NCBI RefSeq assembly: GCF_019823065.1 | Contig: NZ_CP081966.1 | Coordinates: 372,001 to 436,000, forward strand | Reading direction: 5' to 3' | DNA: 64,000 nucleotides | From: Pseudomonas mosselii | GTDB lineage: Bacteria > Pseudomonadota > Gammaproteobacteria > Pseudomonadales > Pseudomonadaceae | Shown here: positions 16,219 to 26,338 of the stretch, in pieces | How positions within the stretch are numbered: the stretch's first letter is position 1 | How the letters are laid out: each line of letters opens with the position of its first letter | Position numbers and translations under genes: made by a program | The notes under the pieces: generated by a model | What the model was told of the DNA's origin: nothing | The model's database searches: none | Seen by the model: the letters and a program-made list of their open reading frames with translations, nothing else

Positions 16219-16662
16219 TCAGCCGAACTGCTTCTGCTGTTGCTGCTGCCTGGCCACGACTTCCGAGGCAGTGACATAGGCGTCCTGGAACTCGTCGCTT
16301 TCCAGCCAGGCCATGGTCGCGTCCTCGTCGGCACCGTCGAGCCATTTGCGGTAGGCGGTGAACACCAGGACGATGTAGTCGGTGGCGTGTTCTTCTTTGT
16401 GGCCCTTGAGCACCAGTGCCAGCAGCGGGTCGACCAGGAATACCGAGATCATCGGCACCAGGCCGTTCTCCTGGGCTTGCTTCATCTTTTCGAACAGGCT
16501 GTTGTAGCTGCCCGACTCCATGGCCTTGTTGAACACCTGCTCGACGCTGGCGCTGTCACCGGCGCTGGCCTTGACCGCCTGGCCGCTGCGCACCATGCGG
16601 TTCTGCTTGGCCTTGGTGGCGGCGCGCTTGGCGCGTTTCTGTTGTTTGGTGTTGGTGGCCAT
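16219..16662 (-). CDS. hypothetical protein with lysine-rich N-terminus
   Basis: A 147-residue cytoplasmic protein. The first 22 residues are strongly basic (TKQQKRAKRAATKAKQNR), suggesting nucleic-acid or membrane-surface contact. The rest is helical, and the C-terminus is glutamine-rich (RQQQQQKQFG). The start at 16662 has an AAGGA site; the frame continues to 16725 without supportive features. No domain is recognised. It follows ppk2 on the same strand but is separated by a strong GC hairpin. Confidence 0.6.
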   Translation of the reverse strand: MATNTKQQKRAKRAATKAKQNRMVRSGQAVKASAGDSASVEQVFNKAMESGSYNSLFEKMKQAQENGLVPMISVFLVDPLLALVLKGHKEEHATDYIVLVFTAYRKWLDGADEDATMAWLESDEFQDAYVTASEVVARQQQQQKQFG

Positions 16663-16742
16663 GGGTGGATCCTTGGGGTGTCTGGTAAAGGCGCGTATTG
16701 AAGCGTAGTTGCCAGGGAAACCCAAGCAGGTATTCGAGATCG

Positions 16743-16765
16743 CCGGGGGCGCAACGCGCCCCCGG
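16743..16765 (-). terminator. GC-rich hairpin directly after ppk2
   Basis: A perfect 10-bp stem CCGGGGGCGC / GCGCCCCCGG with a 3-base loop begins 4 bp beyond the ppk2 stop codon. No U-run follows on the minus strand, so it may stabilise or pause the transcript rather than terminate it alone. Confidence 0.5.
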
Positions 16766-16768
16766 GGC

Positions 16769-17779
16769 TTAACTGACTAGCGCCTCCGGCTCATCCTCCT
16801 CGAAGCCCCGCGAAGCCCGCCCGACCAGCAACGGATCCGGCGCATGCGCCACGCTGTGATCCTTACCCGGATAATCCAGCGAATGCAGGAAGTGGCGAAT
16901 GCAGTTGATCCGCGCCCGCTTCTTGTCGTCCGACTTGATCACCGTCCACGGTGCATCGGCGGTGTCGGTGTGGAAGAACATCGCTTCCTTGGCCGCGGTG
17001 TAGTCCTCCCACTTGTCCAGCGACTTGATGTCGATGGGCGACAGCTTCCAGTGCTTGAGCGGATCGTCACGGCGTGAAATGAAGCGGCGCAACTGCTCCT
17101 CGCGGTTCACCGAGAACCAGAACTTGAACAGCAGGATGCCGCTGTTGCACAGCATGCGCTCCAGCTCCGGCGCTTGGCGCATGAATTCCAGGTACTGCAG
17201 GGGCGAGCAGAAGTCCATGACCTTCTCGACCCCGGCGCGGTTGTACCAGGAGCGGTCGAAGAACACCATTTCGCCGGCTGTGGGCAGGTGCTGGACGTAG
17301 CGCTGGAAGTACCACTGCCCCTTCTCCTGCTCGGAGGGCTTCTCCAGCGCGACGATGCGCGCGCCGCGCGGGTTCAGGTGCTCCATGAAGCGCTTGATGG
17401 TGCCGCCCTTGCCGGCGGCGTCACGGCCCTCGAACAGCACGACGATGCGCTGGCCGGTTTCCTTCACCCAGTTCTGTACCTTGAGCAGCTCGATCTGCAG
17501 GTCATGCTTGGCCTTCTCATAGTCCTGGCGGCGCATGCGCGTGCGGTAGGGGTAGTTGGCCGGTAGGCGAGCGGAGGTGCTGTCTTCGTTGCTGCCTTTG
17601 CGAGCGTTCGCCACTTCCAGGGCGGCGGGCTGCTGGCTGACCTGGGTAATGGTCTCTTGCGCGGCGGTGCTGGTGGCCGGCTTGCGCTGGCGTGGGCGAC
17701 GAGGGCGAGGGGCTGGCTTGGGGCTGCTGGCGGCCTCGGCGGGCGCTGGCAGGAGGAGGGTGGCGGATTCTTCGCTCAT
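16769..17779 (-). CDS. ppk2: polyphosphate kinase 2
   Basis: A 336-residue kinase that transfers phosphate between inorganic polyphosphate and nucleotides. After a disordered Ala/Pro/Arg-rich N-terminus (1-75) comes the PPK2 domain: Walker A GRDAAGKGG at 118-126, the lid-region KGQWYFQRYVQHLP and Walker B-like FFDRSWYNRAG at 174-183, then FWFSVNREEQLRRFISR and DIKSLDKWEDYTAAKEAMF. ATG 17779 has an AAGGACC site. The open frame to 18094 is rejected because it runs through the tRNA-Phe gene. The class is likely PPK2 class I (GDP/ADP phosphorylation), inferred from domain length. Confidence 0.93.
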   Translation of the reverse strand: MSEESATLLLPAPAEAASSPKPAPRPRRPRQRKPATSTAAQETITQVSQQPAALEVANARKGSNEDSTSARLPANYPYRTRMRRQDYEKAKHDLQIELLKVQNWVKETGQRIVVLFEGRDAAGKGGTIKRFMEHLNPRGARIVALEKPSEQEKGQWYFQRYVQHLPTAGEMVFFDRSWYNRAGVEKVMDFCSPLQYLEFMRQAPELERMLCNSGILLFKFWFSVNREEQLRRFISRRDDPLKHWKLSPIDIKSLDKWEDYTAAKEAMFFHTDTADAPWTVIKSDDKKRARINCIRHFLHSLDYPGKDHSVAHAPDPLLVGRASRGFEEDEPEALVS

Positions 17780-17895
17780 GGAGGTCCTTGCGGGGGTCGG
17801 TCGAATGTCCACCTTCCATCCTATGCAGGAGCAATGGGAGGCATTTTGATATCGATCAACCAGGGGCGAAGGATTCCTGGGGTAAAACGGTAGGC

Positions 17896-17922
17896 AACAA
17901 AAAACCCGCACTAGGCGGGTTT
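17896..17922 (-). terminator. terminator of tRNA-Phe
   Basis: The stem AAACCCGC / GCGGGTTT with a 5-base loop is followed on the minus strand by a run of T (AACAAAAAA on the + strand). It is placed 46 bp downstream of the tRNA. Confidence 0.8.
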
Positions 17923-17967
17923 CTTGTGTCGCTTCGGGTAACTTTGCAACCACCAGAAGCTTGAAGG

Positions 17968-18043
17968 TGGTGCCCAGAGACGGAGTCGAACCGCCGACAC
18001 GAGGATTTTCAATCCTCTGCTCTACCGACTGAGCTATCTGGGC
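17968..18043 (-). tRNA. tRNA-Phe (anticodon GAA)
   Basis: A 76-nt cloverleaf with encoded CCA. The acceptor stem starts GCCCAGA, the D-arm has AGCTCAGTCGGTAGAGC, the anticodon loop TTGAAAA reads UUU/UUC, and the T-arm has GGTTCGACTCC. It has its own terminator and lies upstream of ppk2. Confidence 0.97.
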
Positions 18044-18132
18044 GACGGGGTGAATTAAATAGATTTTCTCAGAGGCCGTCAACGACTTTTTCAAAAAAAT
18101 TTAAATTAATTCCGTCGCTTACGATTCGTGGG

Positions 18133-18405
18133 TCAATTCGAGGGCGGAACGTAGCCTTCGGCCTGGGCGTAATCCTCGCCGGCGAAGAACTTGTCCATCT
18201 CGGCCTGGATGAATTTGCGGTCTTCGGCATTCATCATGTTCAGGCGCTTTTCGTTGATCAGCATGGTCTGGTGGTCCTGCCACTCCTTCCAGGCTTTCTG
18301 CGAGATGTGCTCGAAGATGTCCTGGCCCTTGGCGCCCGGGTAGGGCGGGCGGTCGAGGCCTGGGAGTTCTTCGTTGTACTTGCGGCACTTCACGGTGCGG
18401 GTCAT
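18133..18405 (-). CDS. yggX: Fe(2+)-trafficking/oxidative damage protection protein YggX
   Basis: A 90-residue soluble protein starting [20 protein letters not shown], with the family's Cys7, and continuing [28 protein letters not shown]. YggX protects iron-sulfur clusters and limits damage from free iron. It overlaps mutY by 4 bp (ATGA), the same gene pair seen in enterobacteria, where both guard against oxidative injury. MutY itself carries an iron-sulfur cluster, which makes the pairing sensible. Confidence 0.95.
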   Translation of the reverse strand: MTRTVKCRKYNEELPGLDRPPYPGAKGQDIFEHISQKAWKEWQDHQTMLINEKRLNMMNAEDRKFIQAEMDKFFAGEDYAQAEGYVPPSN

Positions 18406-19469
18406 GGCTTATCTCCTGCAATCAGTTCGTCGGCCGCGCGTTGCAGCAGCTTCTTGACAGGGGCGGCGAGGCCCAGGCGCGGCGGGGTGGCGAGGTTATA
18501 CCAGAGCCAGTCGGGCTCGGCCACGTACGAGCCGACGGGCTCGACACGCACCAGCCAGGGTTCGATGGCCAGTTGGAAATGGCTGAAGGTGTGGGTCAGG
18601 CCGTCCAGGGCCTGGCTGCCGTTCAGGCGCAGGCCGTGCTGGTACGCGAGGTCGTCGAGCTGTTCCAGGCTGTCCAGCTCCGGCAGGCTCCATAGTCCGC
18701 CCCACAGGCCGGTGGAGGGCCGGCGATAGAGCAGGATCGCGCCTTCGTGGTTGGTCAGCAGCGGCATCAGGGTCTTGCGCTGGGGCAGGGCCTTGCGCGG
18801 CTTGGGCTCGGGGTAGCGGGTCTCTTCGCCATGCAGGTGTGCCTCGCAACCCCTTTGCAGCGGGCAGATCAGGCAACTGGGCTTGCTGCGGGTGCACAGC
18901 GTGGCGCCCATGTCCATCATGGCCTGGGTGAAGTGGTTGACCCGGGTCATCGGTGTGAAGCGTTCGGCGGTGGCCCAGAGCTGGTTGGCCACTTTGGGCT
19001 CGCCGGGGTAGCCGGCCTGCGCGGTGAAGCGGGCCAGCACGCGCTTGACGTTGCCGTCGAGGATCGGTGCGCGGATGCCCATGCTGATGCTGGCGATGGC
19101 GCCCGCCGTGGAGCGCCCGATGCCGGGCAATTCGGTGAGTTGCTCGACGCTGCGTGGGAACTCGCCGCCATGCTGCTCGACAACGATCTTCGCGGCTTTT
19201 TGCAGGTTACGGGCGCGGGTGTAGTAGCCAAGGCCCGTCCACAGGTGCAGCACCTCGTCCTCCGGCGCCTCGGCCAGAGCCTGCACGGTCGGTAGCGCCT
19301 GCATGAAACGGTCGAAGTAGTTGAGCACGGTGCTGACTTGCGTCTGTTGCAGCATGATTTCGGAGACCCACACCCGATACGGGGTGATGCCCTGTTGCCA
19401 GGGCAGGTCGTGGCGGCCGTGCTGGTCGTACCAGTCCAGCACGGCGCTGGAGAACTGCTGGGGGGTCAT
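18402..19469 (-). CDS. mutY: A/G-specific adenine DNA glycosylase MutY
   Basis: A 355-residue DNA repair enzyme that removes adenine mispaired with 8-oxoguanine. The catalytic residues Glu37 (SEIMLQQTQ) and Asp138 ([10 protein letters not shown]) fall at the positions known from E. coli. The helix-hairpin-helix reads [11 protein letters not shown] (114-124). The [4Fe-4S] ligands Cys192, Cys199, Cys202 and Cys208 follow. The C-terminal third is the Nudix-like domain that recognises 8-oxoG. It overlaps asmA and yggX by 4 bp each, indicating one transcript. Confidence 0.97.
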   Translation of the reverse strand: MTPQQFSSAVLDWYDQHGRHDLPWQQGITPYRVWVSEIMLQQTQVSTVLNYFDRFMQALPTVQALAEAPEDEVLHLWTGLGYYTRARNLQKAAKIVVEQHGGEFPRSVEQLTELPGIGRSTAGAIASISMGIRAPILDGNVKRVLARFTAQAGYPGEPKVANQLWATAERFTPMTRVNHFTQAMMDMGATLCTRSKPSCLICPLQRGCEAHLHGEETRYPEPKPRKALPQRKTLMPLLTNHEGAILLYRRPSTGLWGGLWSLPELDSLEQLDDLAYQHGLRLNGSQALDGLTHTFSHFQLAIEPWLVRVEPVGSYVAEPDWLWYNLATPPRLGLAAPVKKLLQRAADELIAGDKP

Positions 19470-21715
19470 CGTTTGAACAGCCCCTTGAGCGCATCTTTGA
19501 GTTCCGGGCTCACCTTGTCTCCGAGTTTCTCTTCGAGTTTTTCATCGATCTTGTCCTTCAGGCGGTTGCCGGCCAGCTTCGCGGCGACCTTGCCCAGGCC
19601 GTCCTGGTCCAGGCGGCAGGCCTTGGCGCCCAGCTCCAGCGGGCCACGGCAGCGCAGCGGTACTTCGACACCGGTAAAGCGCTCGTTGACCTGGCAGGCC
19701 GGGTCGGGCATGGCGCGCTGGTCGCCCTCGACGATCACACCGACGTTGTAGTCCATGCCCAGCACGCGCAGGTCGAGGTCGCCATGGCCGTTGACGGTCA
19801 GGCCCGGGATGCGTGCCTTGAGGTCCGGGTTGCTGGCTACGCCGTTACGCACCACCAGGCTGCCGCGCAGTTCCTGGAACGGCGTGTCCTTGCCCCGTTG
19901 TTCGCCGCTGAGCTGCTTGCGGTTGAGGGTGGCGATGGCCTGGCACAGCTGCTGTTCCAGGTTGGCGTTGACCAGCACACCATCATTGATGGTGAAGCTG
20001 GCGTTGCCGTTGAGGGTATCGACCAAGGCTTTCTGGCTGTTGCCGGTGGCGGTCAGGTCGCTGTTCAGGGTCAGCAGGCCCTTGACCGGCGGCGCCTGGT
20101 CCGGGCTTTCGCGCTTGATGAAGTGCTCCACCGGCACGCGACTGATCTTGGCGTTCACGCCGATCTGCGGCACGGCAGGGCGTACGTCGACAGTGCCCTT
20201 GGCCTCGAAGGTGCCGTTGTACAGGCCGCCGCGCAGGGTCTGCAGGGTGACCAGGCCGGCCTGGCCGCTGGCGGTCAACTGCGCGTCGCTGATCGGCAGC
20301 TTGTCCAGGGTCAGCGCGCCGAACGACAGGTCGGCCTGCAGGTCCAGGGCGCGCAGGCGGTCGACCGGCAACAGCTTGTCGTTGCTCCAGGCCACCTGGG
20401 TCGGAGCGTCGGGCAGTGGTGTGGTGCCCGCGCCAGCGACGGCGGTGGCTTCCTGCTGCTTGACCTCGGCCTGGCGCGCTGCCGTGGCGCCCTTGGCCTC
20501 TTCGCTTTTGGCCGGCAGGTAGCGATCGGCGTTGAACGTGTCGGCTTTGAGGCGCACACGCAACGCTTGCTTGGCGAAGTCGTCCACGGCGACACGGCCG
20601 GTGAAGGTGCTGTCGTCCAGCTTCACCGCCAGGTCTTCCAGGGCCAGGCTGTTCTGCGTGCCTTGCAGGCGGGTGACCAGCTCCAGTTTCTTGAATGCCG
20701 CCGGGTCAGCGGTGGCCGGCAGCGGGTGGCCGATGCTGTCGAGGAAGCTGCGCAGGTCGAACTGGGCGATGGACAGGCCGCCGCTGACCTGGGGGGCCTT
20801 GTCGAGGTCACGCACGTTCAGCTCGCCTAGGGCACGCAACTGGTTGGCCGAGACCTTCAGGCCGCTCCAGGACGCGACATTGGCCGCCAGGTCGACCAGC
20901 ACCTGCCCTTGGGCAACGAAGGTCAGGGTCTTGCCGGAGAGCGGCTCGCCCGAGGTTTCGCCGGACAGACGCATGTCCTCGAGGTTGTAGCGCTTGAGCT
21001 TGCGGTCGAAGCGCAGCTCGCCGGTCAGCTCGGTGCGCGCCTTGATGTTCGGCTGGCTGGCGCTGAGGAAGGCGCTGGCCTTGAGCGCGATGTTCGCGCC
21101 TTCGTGCACGGGACCTGTGCTCAGCTGGATGCTTTCGGCGCCATAGGTCTGTCCGGCTTTCTCGTCGGTGTAGAGCACGCGGGCGTTATTGACGGTCAGG
21201 CTGTCGATGTCGAGCTTGACCGAGCGCTCGCTGGCTTCCGAGTTGGCTGGTGTGGCGGCTGGCGTTTCAGTCGGCGTGCTCGCCGACGCGCCTGCGACGG
21301 TCGGCTGCGGCAGTGGCTTGCCGATGTCTTCCCAGTTGCCATGGCCGTTGGCGTCGCGGGTCAGGGTCAGGTTGAGGCCCTCGACCCGCACATCGCTCAT
21401 CTGCACCTCGCGGCGCAGCAGCGGCAGCACGCGCACTGACAGGCCGAGCATCTGCAGGTCGGCGAACGGCACCTTGGGGTTGTTCAGCGTGGCGATGCTT
21501 GCTTCGTGCAGTTCCAGGCCCAGCCAGGGGAACAGGCTCCAGCCGATGTCGCCGTTGAGGGTCAGTTCCACATGGGCCTTGTCGCGGGCCAGCTTGCGGA
21601 TTTCATCTTTGTAGTCGTTGGGATCGAAGAGGTGGGTCAGGGCGAAGCCCAGCGCCACGATGATCAGCAACAACCCGAGAAGTCCCAGCCCCAGGATTTT
21701 GCCGAACGCTTTCAT
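19466..21715 (-). CDS. AsmA family protein
   Basis: A 749-residue protein with one N-terminal membrane anchor ([20 protein letters not shown]) and a large periplasmic part, the AsmA arrangement. Family features are [20 protein letters not shown] near the start and a C-terminal region with [25 protein letters not shown] and [11 protein letters not shown] segments. Members help outer-membrane assembly or lipid transport by forming long beta-groove structures. It is first in the asmA-mutY-yggX unit. Confidence 0.9.
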   Translation of the reverse strand: MKAFGKILGLGLLGLLLIIVALGFALTHLFDPNDYKDEIRKLARDKAHVELTLNGDIGWSLFPWLGLELHEASIATLNNPKVPFADLQMLGLSVRVLPLLRREVQMSDVRVEGLNLTLTRDANGHGNWEDIGKPLPQPTVAGASASTPTETPAATPANSEASERSVKLDIDSLTVNNARVLYTDEKAGQTYGAESIQLSTGPVHEGANIALKASAFLSASQPNIKARTELTGELRFDRKLKRYNLEDMRLSGETSGEPLSGKTLTFVAQGQVLVDLAANVASWSGLKVSANQLRALGELNVRDLDKAPQVSGGLSIAQFDLRSFLDSIGHPLPATADPAAFKKLELVTRLQGTQNSLALEDLAVKLDDSTFTGRVAVDDFAKQALRVRLKADTFNADRYLPAKSEEAKGATAARQAEVKQQEATAVAGAGTTPLPDAPTQVAWSNDKLLPVDRLRALDLQADLSFGALTLDKLPISDAQLTASGQAGLVTLQTLRGGLYNGTFEAKGTVDVRPAVPQIGVNAKISRVPVEHFIKRESPDQAPPVKGLLTLNSDLTATGNSQKALVDTLNGNASFTINDGVLVNANLEQQLCQAIATLNRKQLSGEQRGKDTPFQELRGSLVVRNGVASNPDLKARIPGLTVNGHGDLDLRVLGMDYNVGVIVEGDQRAMPDPACQVNERFTGVEVPLRCRGPLELGAKACRLDQDGLGKVAAKLAGNRLKDKIDEKLEEKLGDKVSPELKDALKGLFKR

Positions 21716-22140
21716 GGGCGAGTCCTTGTAGTCCGATTTAGAAATTCAGCGGCGAGTATAGCGCCGTGGCACTTGGCTCTGCGTATCCGACATTTCGACA
21801 GTGGCAATGGCGGCAGTTCATTTGTTGCCTGTCCGGGCCTCATCGCGGAGCAAGCCCGCTCCCACGCGAATCCTGACCAACGTGGGAGCGGGCTTGCCCC
21901 GCGATGAGGCCCGAACAGGCGACACAATCTCACCTGAATACGCGAAATACCGATTCAGCTGAAGAAAAAAACACGATATCAGATTGCTTTCATGTCACCC
22001 CCTGCTGGTAATCTTGCGCCCGCCCGTGGAGTCCCCGCGACCCATTGTCGCGGGGTGCCAGCCCAAGCGGCCGGGCTGCCTTGCGTGCAGCCGAAGCAGA
22101 GCCGTCCATGCGCACAGCCCACCTACAAAAGGAACAATCC
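21716..22140. other. 425-bp divergent intergenic region with REP pair
   Basis: The space between asmA and the MFS transporter contains a long REP inverted pair (annotated separately) and the ribosome-binding site AAAAGGAAC before the MFS start. No other gene is seen. Confidence 0.6.
21827..21923. repeat. REP inverted pair, class with AGCGGGCTTGCCCCGC core
   Basis: Two arms of about 40 bases read as near reverse complements: GCCTGTCCGGGCCTCATCGC and on through GCCCGCTCCCACG, then CGTGGGAGCGGGCTTGCCCC through ATGAGGCCCGAACAGGC. This is the P. putida-type REP dimer and would form a long hairpin. Confidence 0.85.
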
Positions 22141-23799
22141 ATGAACAGCAGTATCACGTCGGGGACGGTGGCGAGCGCGCCGGGCTTCCTGTCGAAGGAG
22201 CGCATCATCGCCCGTCCGGGCTTCAATCGCTGGCTGGTGCCGCCGGCGGCCCTGGCGATCCACCTGTGCATCGGCATGGCCTATGGCTTTTCGGTGTTCT
22301 GGCTGCCGCTGTCCCAGGCCTTGGGTGTCAGCGCACCAGTGGCCTGCGCCGCCGACATGGGCTTTGTCGCCCGACTGTTCAGCGCCGAGTGCGACTGGCC
22401 AATCTCCATGCTCAGCTGGATCTACACCCTGTTCTTCGTATTCCTCGGCTGCTCGGCCGCGGTGCTCGGCGGCTGGCTGGAGCACGCCGGCCCGCGCAAG
22501 GCCGGCCTGGTATCGGCGCTATGCTGGTGCGGTGGCCTGCTGATCTCGGCGATCGGCGTGAAGACCCACCAGTTGTGGCTGATGTGGCTGGGCTCGGGGG
22601 TGATCGGTGGGATCGGCCTGGGTCTGGGCTACATCTCGCCGGTGTCGACGCTGATCAAGTGGTTCCCGGACAAGCGCGGCATGGCCACCGGCATGGCGAT
22701 CATGGGCTTTGGCGGGGGTGCCATGGTGGGCGCGCCGCTGGCCACCGCACTGATGGGCCATTTCTCCAGCCCGACCGAAGTGGGCGTATGGCAGAGTTTC
22801 GTGGCCATGGCCGCGATCTACTTCGTGTTCATGACCGCCGGCGCCCTGGCCTACCGCGTGCCGCCGACCGGCTGGAAGCCTGAAGGCTGGACGCCGCCGG
22901 CGAAGAAGGCCAACGCCATGGTCACCGATCGTCACGTGCACGTCAGCGTGGCCTGGAAGACCCCGCAGTTCGCCCTGGTGTGGCTGGTGCTGTGCCTGAA
23001 CGTGTCGGCCGGTATCGGCATCCTGGGCATGGCCTCTCCGCTGTTGCAGGAAGTGTTTGCCGGCAAGCTGCTGGGCAACGAACTGACGTTCAGCGAACTG
23101 AACGCCGCGCAGCTGGCGCAGATCGCCGCCATTGCCGCCGGCTTCACCGGGCTGTTGAGCCTGTTCAACATCGGCGGGCGCTTCTTCTGGGCGTCGTTCT
23201 CCGACTACATCGGCCGCAAGAATACCTACTTTGCCTTCTTCGCCCTGGGCGTGGGCCTCTACAGCCTGGTGCCAAACATGGGGCACATCGGCAACGTGGC
23301 GCTGTTCGTGGCGGCGTTCTGCATCATCCTGTCGATGTACGGCGGCGGTTTCGCCACCGTCCCGGCGTACTTGGCCGACCTGTTCGGCACACAGATGGTC
23401 GGCGCCATCCATGGTCGCCTGCTGACGGCCTGGGCGGCGGCAGGCGTGCTCGGCCCAGTGCTGATCACCTACCTGCGCGAAGCGCAGCTGGCTGCGGGCG
23501 TGGAGCGCGCGGCGGCTTACGACATGACCTTGTACATTCTCGCCGGCCTGCTGGTGCTGGGCTTCATCTGCAACATGTTGGTGCGGCCGGTAGCGGACAA
23601 GTACTTCATGACCGATGCCGAACTGGCTGCCGAGCGAGCGCTGAGCCATGACAAGGGTGTCGATTCGGCACGCTCGCTGGAGTGGCATGCGGCGCCGGGC
23701 AGCCTGCCGTTGGTGCTGCTGGCCTGGGCCGTGGTGGTGATTCCGCTGGCCTGGGGGGTGTGGATCACCTTGCAGAAGACGGCGGTGCTGTTTCACTGA
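22141..23799 (+). CDS. OFA-family MFS transporter
   Basis: A 552-residue major facilitator protein with 12 or more membrane helices. It resembles the oxalate/formate antiporter family: MAYGFSVFWLPLS in the first helix, SWIYTLFFVFLG, GLGLGYISPVSTLIKWFPDKRGMATGMAIMGFGGGAMVGAP and FNIGGRFFWASFSDYIGRKN. ATG 22141 follows AAAAGGAAC. The substrate is unknown, probably a monocarboxylate. It sits between asmA and hisB, its usual place in P. putida as I recall. Confidence 0.87.
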   Translation: MNSSITSGTVASAPGFLSKERIIARPGFNRWLVPPAALAIHLCIGMAYGFSVFWLPLSQALGVSAPVACAADMGFVARLFSAECDWPISMLSWIYTLFFVFLGCSAAVLGGWLEHAGPRKAGLVSALCWCGGLLISAIGVKTHQLWLMWLGSGVIGGIGLGLGYISPVSTLIKWFPDKRGMATGMAIMGFGGGAMVGAPLATALMGHFSSPTEVGVWQSFVAMAAIYFVFMTAGALAYRVPPTGWKPEGWTPPAKKANAMVTDRHVHVSVAWKTPQFALVWLVLCLNVSAGIGILGMASPLLQEVFAGKLLGNELTFSELNAAQLAQIAAIAAGFTGLLSLFNIGGRFFWASFSDYIGRKNTYFAFFALGVGLYSLVPNMGHIGNVALFVAAFCIILSMYGGGFATVPAYLADLFGTQMVGAIHGRLLTAWAAAGVLGPVLITYLREAQLAAGVERAAAYDMTLYILAGLLVLGFICNMLVRPVADKYFMTDAELAAERALSHDKGVDSARSLEWHAAPGSLPLVLLAWAVVVIPLAWGVWITLQKTAVLFH

Positions 23800-23812
23800 G
23801 TTAGCTGGCTCT

Positions 23813-23933
23813 GGGGGCGCTTTGCGCCCCTTTCGCGACACAAGGCCGCTCCCACAGGCATTGCGTACCTTCAGGCTCACGAGGCTCCTGTGGGAGCGGC
23901 CTGGTGTCGCGATGGGCTGCGAAGCAGCCCCCA
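23813..23933. repeat. REP inverted pair, class with CGACACAAGGCCGCTCCCAC core
   Basis: TTTCGCGACACAAGGCCGCT and CCCACA are mirrored about 50 bp later by TGTGGGAGCGGCCTGGTGTC and GCGAT, ending in a GGGCTGCGAAGCAGCCCC stem. The left end, GGGGCGC-TTT-GCGCCCC plus TTT (23814-23833), can also act as terminator for the MFS gene. Confidence 0.8.
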
Positions 23934-24004
23934 AAGGTACTTGTATAGACCTGTAGGCCCGTCCCGCCCCCGTAATTACTAGCCCTGCCATATGTCATCC
24001 GCGT

Positions 24005-24033
24005 TTCAAGCCGGTGCGTTCTGGGCCTATAAT
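24005..24033 (+). promoter_or_regulatory. sigma-70 promoter of the his genes
   Basis: A perfect -10 hexamer TATAAT (24028-24033) with a weak -35 TTCAAG (24005-24010) at 17-bp spacing lies 37 bp before the hisB start. Confidence 0.5.
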
Positions 24034-24070
24034 GGAGCCCTTTTCGCCCAATGATTTTGCGGAGCTGGTG

Positions 24071-24664
24071 ATGGTCGAACGTAAGGCTTCCGTCGAGCGC
24101 AATACCCTGGAAACCCAGGTCAAGTGCTCGATCAACCTCGATGGCAGCGGCAAGGCCCGATTTGAAATCGGCGTGCCTTTCCTTGAACACATGCTCGACC
24201 AGATCGCCCGGCATGGGCTGATCGACCTGGACATCGAGTGCAAGGGCGACCTGCATATCGACGATCACCATACCGTCGAGGACGTCGGCATCACCCTCGG
24301 CATGGCGTTCGCCCAGGCCATCGGCGACAAGAAAGGCATCTTCCGCTATGGCCATGCCTATGTGCCGCTGGACGAAGCGTTGTCGCGCGTGGTCATCGAC
24401 TTCTCGGGGCGCCCGGGCCTGCAGATGCATGTGCCCTACACCCGCGCCACCGTCGGCGGCTTCGATGTCGACCTGTTCCAGGAGTTCTTCCAGGGCTTCG
24501 TCAACCACGCCCTGGTGACCCTGCACATCGACAACCTGCGTGGCCACAACACCCACCACCAGATCGAGACCGTGTTCAAGGCTTTCGGCCGCGCCCTGCG
24601 CATGGCCGTCACCCTCGACGAGCGCATGGCCGGGCAGATGCCGTCCACCAAAGGGTGCCTGTAA
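24071..24664 (+). CDS. hisB: imidazoleglycerol-phosphate dehydratase HisB
   Basis: A 197-residue enzyme catalysing the sixth step of histidine synthesis, imidazole glycerol phosphate to imidazole acetol phosphate. The two manganese-binding histidine motifs [10 protein letters not shown] and HNTHHQIE and the FFSSFA-like [11 protein letters not shown] segment are present. It is the monofunctional form, without the phosphatase domain of E. coli HisB. ATG 24071 is chosen because [15 protein letters not shown] is the normal N-terminus and the upstream frame overlaps the promoter. hisH begins at the next base. Confidence 0.97.
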   Translation: MVERKASVERNTLETQVKCSINLDGSGKARFEIGVPFLEHMLDQIARHGLIDLDIECKGDLHIDDHHTVEDVGITLGMAFAQAIGDKKGIFRYGHAYVPLDEALSRVVIDFSGRPGLQMHVPYTRATVGGFDVDLFQEFFQGFVNHALVTLHIDNLRGHNTHHQIETVFKAFGRALRMAVTLDERMAGQMPSTKGCL

Positions 24665-25303
24665 ATGCAGACGGTAGCCGTAATCGACTATGGCATGGGC
24701 AACCTGCACTCGGTGGCCAAGGCCCTCGAGCACGTGGGCGCCGGCAAGGTGCTGGTGACCAGCGACGCCGCGGTGATTCGTGAAGCCGACCGCGTGGTGT
24801 TCCCCGGCGTCGGCGCGATCCGCGACTGCATGGCCGAGATCCGCCGCCTGGGCTTTGACAGCCTGGTGCGCGAGGTCAGCCAGGACCGTCCGTTCCTCGG
24901 TATCTGCGTGGGCATGCAGGCGCTGCTCGACCACAGCGAAGAAAACGATGGCGTCGATTGCATCGGCCTGTTCCCCGGCCAGGTGCGCTTCTTCGGTAAA
25001 GACCTCAAGGAAGACGGCGAGCACCTGAAGGTGCCGCACATGGGCTGGAACGAAGTGAGCCAGACCATTGACCACCCGCTGTGGCATGACATCCCTGACC
25101 GGGCGCGCTTCTACTTTGTGCACAGCTACTACATCAACGCCGGCAAGCCGGGCCAGGTCGTCGGTCGCGGCCACTATGGCGTCGACTTCGCCGCCGCGCT
25201 GGCCGATGGCTCGCGCTTTGCCGTGCAGTTCCACCCGGAGAAGAGCCATACCCATGGCCTGCAGCTGCTGCAGAACTTCGTCGCCTGGGACGGGCGCTGG
25301 TAA
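24665..25303 (+). CDS. hisH: imidazole glycerol phosphate synthase subunit HisH
   Basis: A 212-residue glutamine amidotransferase that feeds ammonia to HisF. The catalytic cysteine lies in [10 protein letters not shown] and the His-Glu pair in [11 protein letters not shown]. The start YGMGNLHSV is characteristic. It directly abuts hisB and DUF2164 with no spacing, so it is translated as part of the his transcript. Confidence 0.97.
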   Translation: MQTVAVIDYGMGNLHSVAKALEHVGAGKVLVTSDAAVIREADRVVFPGVGAIRDCMAEIRRLGFDSLVREVSQDRPFLGICVGMQALLDHSEENDGVDCIGLFPGQVRFFGKDLKEDGEHLKVPHMGWNEVSQTIDHPLWHDIPDRARFYFVHSYYINAGKPGQVVGRGHYGVDFAAALADGSRFAVQFHPEKSHTHGLQLLQNFVAWDGRW

Positions 25304-25564
25304 ATGAGCCGATCGAAGACCAAGGCCCCGATCATCACGCTGACGCCGGAGCAGGAGCGCGACGCGCTCGACACGCTCAAGCGTTTCCTCGAAGACCGCT
25401 TCGAGCTGCAGCTGGGGTCGTTCGAGGTGGCCGAGGTCCTCGAGCTGTTCAGCAAGGAAATTGCACCCCATTACTACAACAGGGCGATTGCCGATGTTCA
25501 ACTGCACCTCAAGGAGCGGTTCGAGAGCATCGAAAGCGACCTGTGGGCGCTCGAGAAGCCCTGA
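25304..25564 (+). CDS. DUF2164 family protein
   Basis: An 86-residue protein of the DUF2164 family: ITLTPEQERDALDTLKRFLEDRFELQLGSFEVAEVLELF and HYYNRAIADVQLHL match what I remember. It begins at the base after the hisH stop and ends 27 bp before hisA, so it is embedded in the histidine operon, as in other pseudomonads. Its role is unknown. Confidence 0.88.
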   Translation: MSRSKTKAPIITLTPEQERDALDTLKRFLEDRFELQLGSFEVAEVLELFSKEIAPHYYNRAIADVQLHLKERFESIESDLWALEKP

Positions 25565-25591
25565 ACCCAACGAACAAGACAGGTTGCCAAG

Positions 25592-26329
25592 ATGCTGATT
25601 ATCCCCGCTATCGATCTCAAGGACGGTGCCTGCGTACGCCTGCGCCAAGGCCGCATGGAAGACTCCACCGTATTCTCCGACGACCCGGTGAGCATGGCCG
25701 CCAAATGGGTCGAGGGTGGCTGCCGTCGCCTGCACCTGGTCGACCTGAACGGCGCCTTTGAAGGCCAACCGGTCAACGGTGAAGTGGTCACTGCCATCGC
25801 CAAGCGCTACCCGAACCTGCCGATCCAGATCGGCGGCGGCATCCGCTCGCTGGAAACCATCGAGCACTACGTCAAGGCCGGCGTCAGCCACGTGATCATC
25901 GGCACCAAGGCGGTCAAGCAGCCCGAGTTCGTCGCCGAAGCGTGCAAGGCCTTCCCGGGCAAGGTCATCGTCGGTCTTGATGCGAAAGACGGCTTCGTCG
26001 CCACCGACGGCTGGGCCGAAGTGAGCTCGGTGCAGGTCATTGACCTGGCCAAGCGTTTCGAGGCCGATGGCGTCTCGGCGATCGTCTACACCGACATCGC
26101 CAAGGACGGCATGATGCAGGGCTGCAACGTGCCCTTCACCAAGGCCTTGGCCGAAGCCACCTCGATCCCGGTGATCGCCTCGGGCGGCATCCACAACCTG
26201 GGCGACATCAAGGCCCTGCTGGACGCCAAGGCCCCCGGCATCATCGGCGCCATCACCGGCCGCGCCATCTACGAAGGCACCCTCGACGTCGCCGAGGCCC
26301 AGGCCTTCTGCGACAACTATCAAGGCTAA
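25592..26329 (+). CDS. hisA: ProFAR isomerase HisA
   Basis: A 245-residue TIM-barrel isomerase of histidine synthesis. The catalytic aspartates lie in [14 protein letters not shown] (Asp8) and VGLDAKDG (about Asp130). The phosphate-binding loops IQIGGGIRS and ASGGIHNL are also visible. It precedes hisF by 9 bp. Confidence 0.97.
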   Translation: MLIIPAIDLKDGACVRLRQGRMEDSTVFSDDPVSMAAKWVEGGCRRLHLVDLNGAFEGQPVNGEVVTAIAKRYPNLPIQIGGGIRSLETIEHYVKAGVSHVIIGTKAVKQPEFVAEACKAFPGKVIVGLDAKDGFVATDGWAEVSSVQVIDLAKRFEADGVSAIVYTDIAKDGMMQGCNVPFTKALAEATSIPVIASGGIHNLGDIKALLDAKAPGIIGAITGRAIYEGTLDVAEAQAFCDNYQG

Positions 26330-26338
26330 GGAGCGACC

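Noticed and set aside
16769..18094. Extended reading frame of ppk2 through the tRNA-Phe gene
   Set aside because: The first 105 codons translate the tRNA on its own strand and its flanks; the start at 17779 has a ribosome-binding site and gives the normal protein length.
21827..21923. CRISPR-like repeat
   Set aside because: The REP copies are single inverted pairs, not regularly spaced direct repeats, and no cas genes are present.
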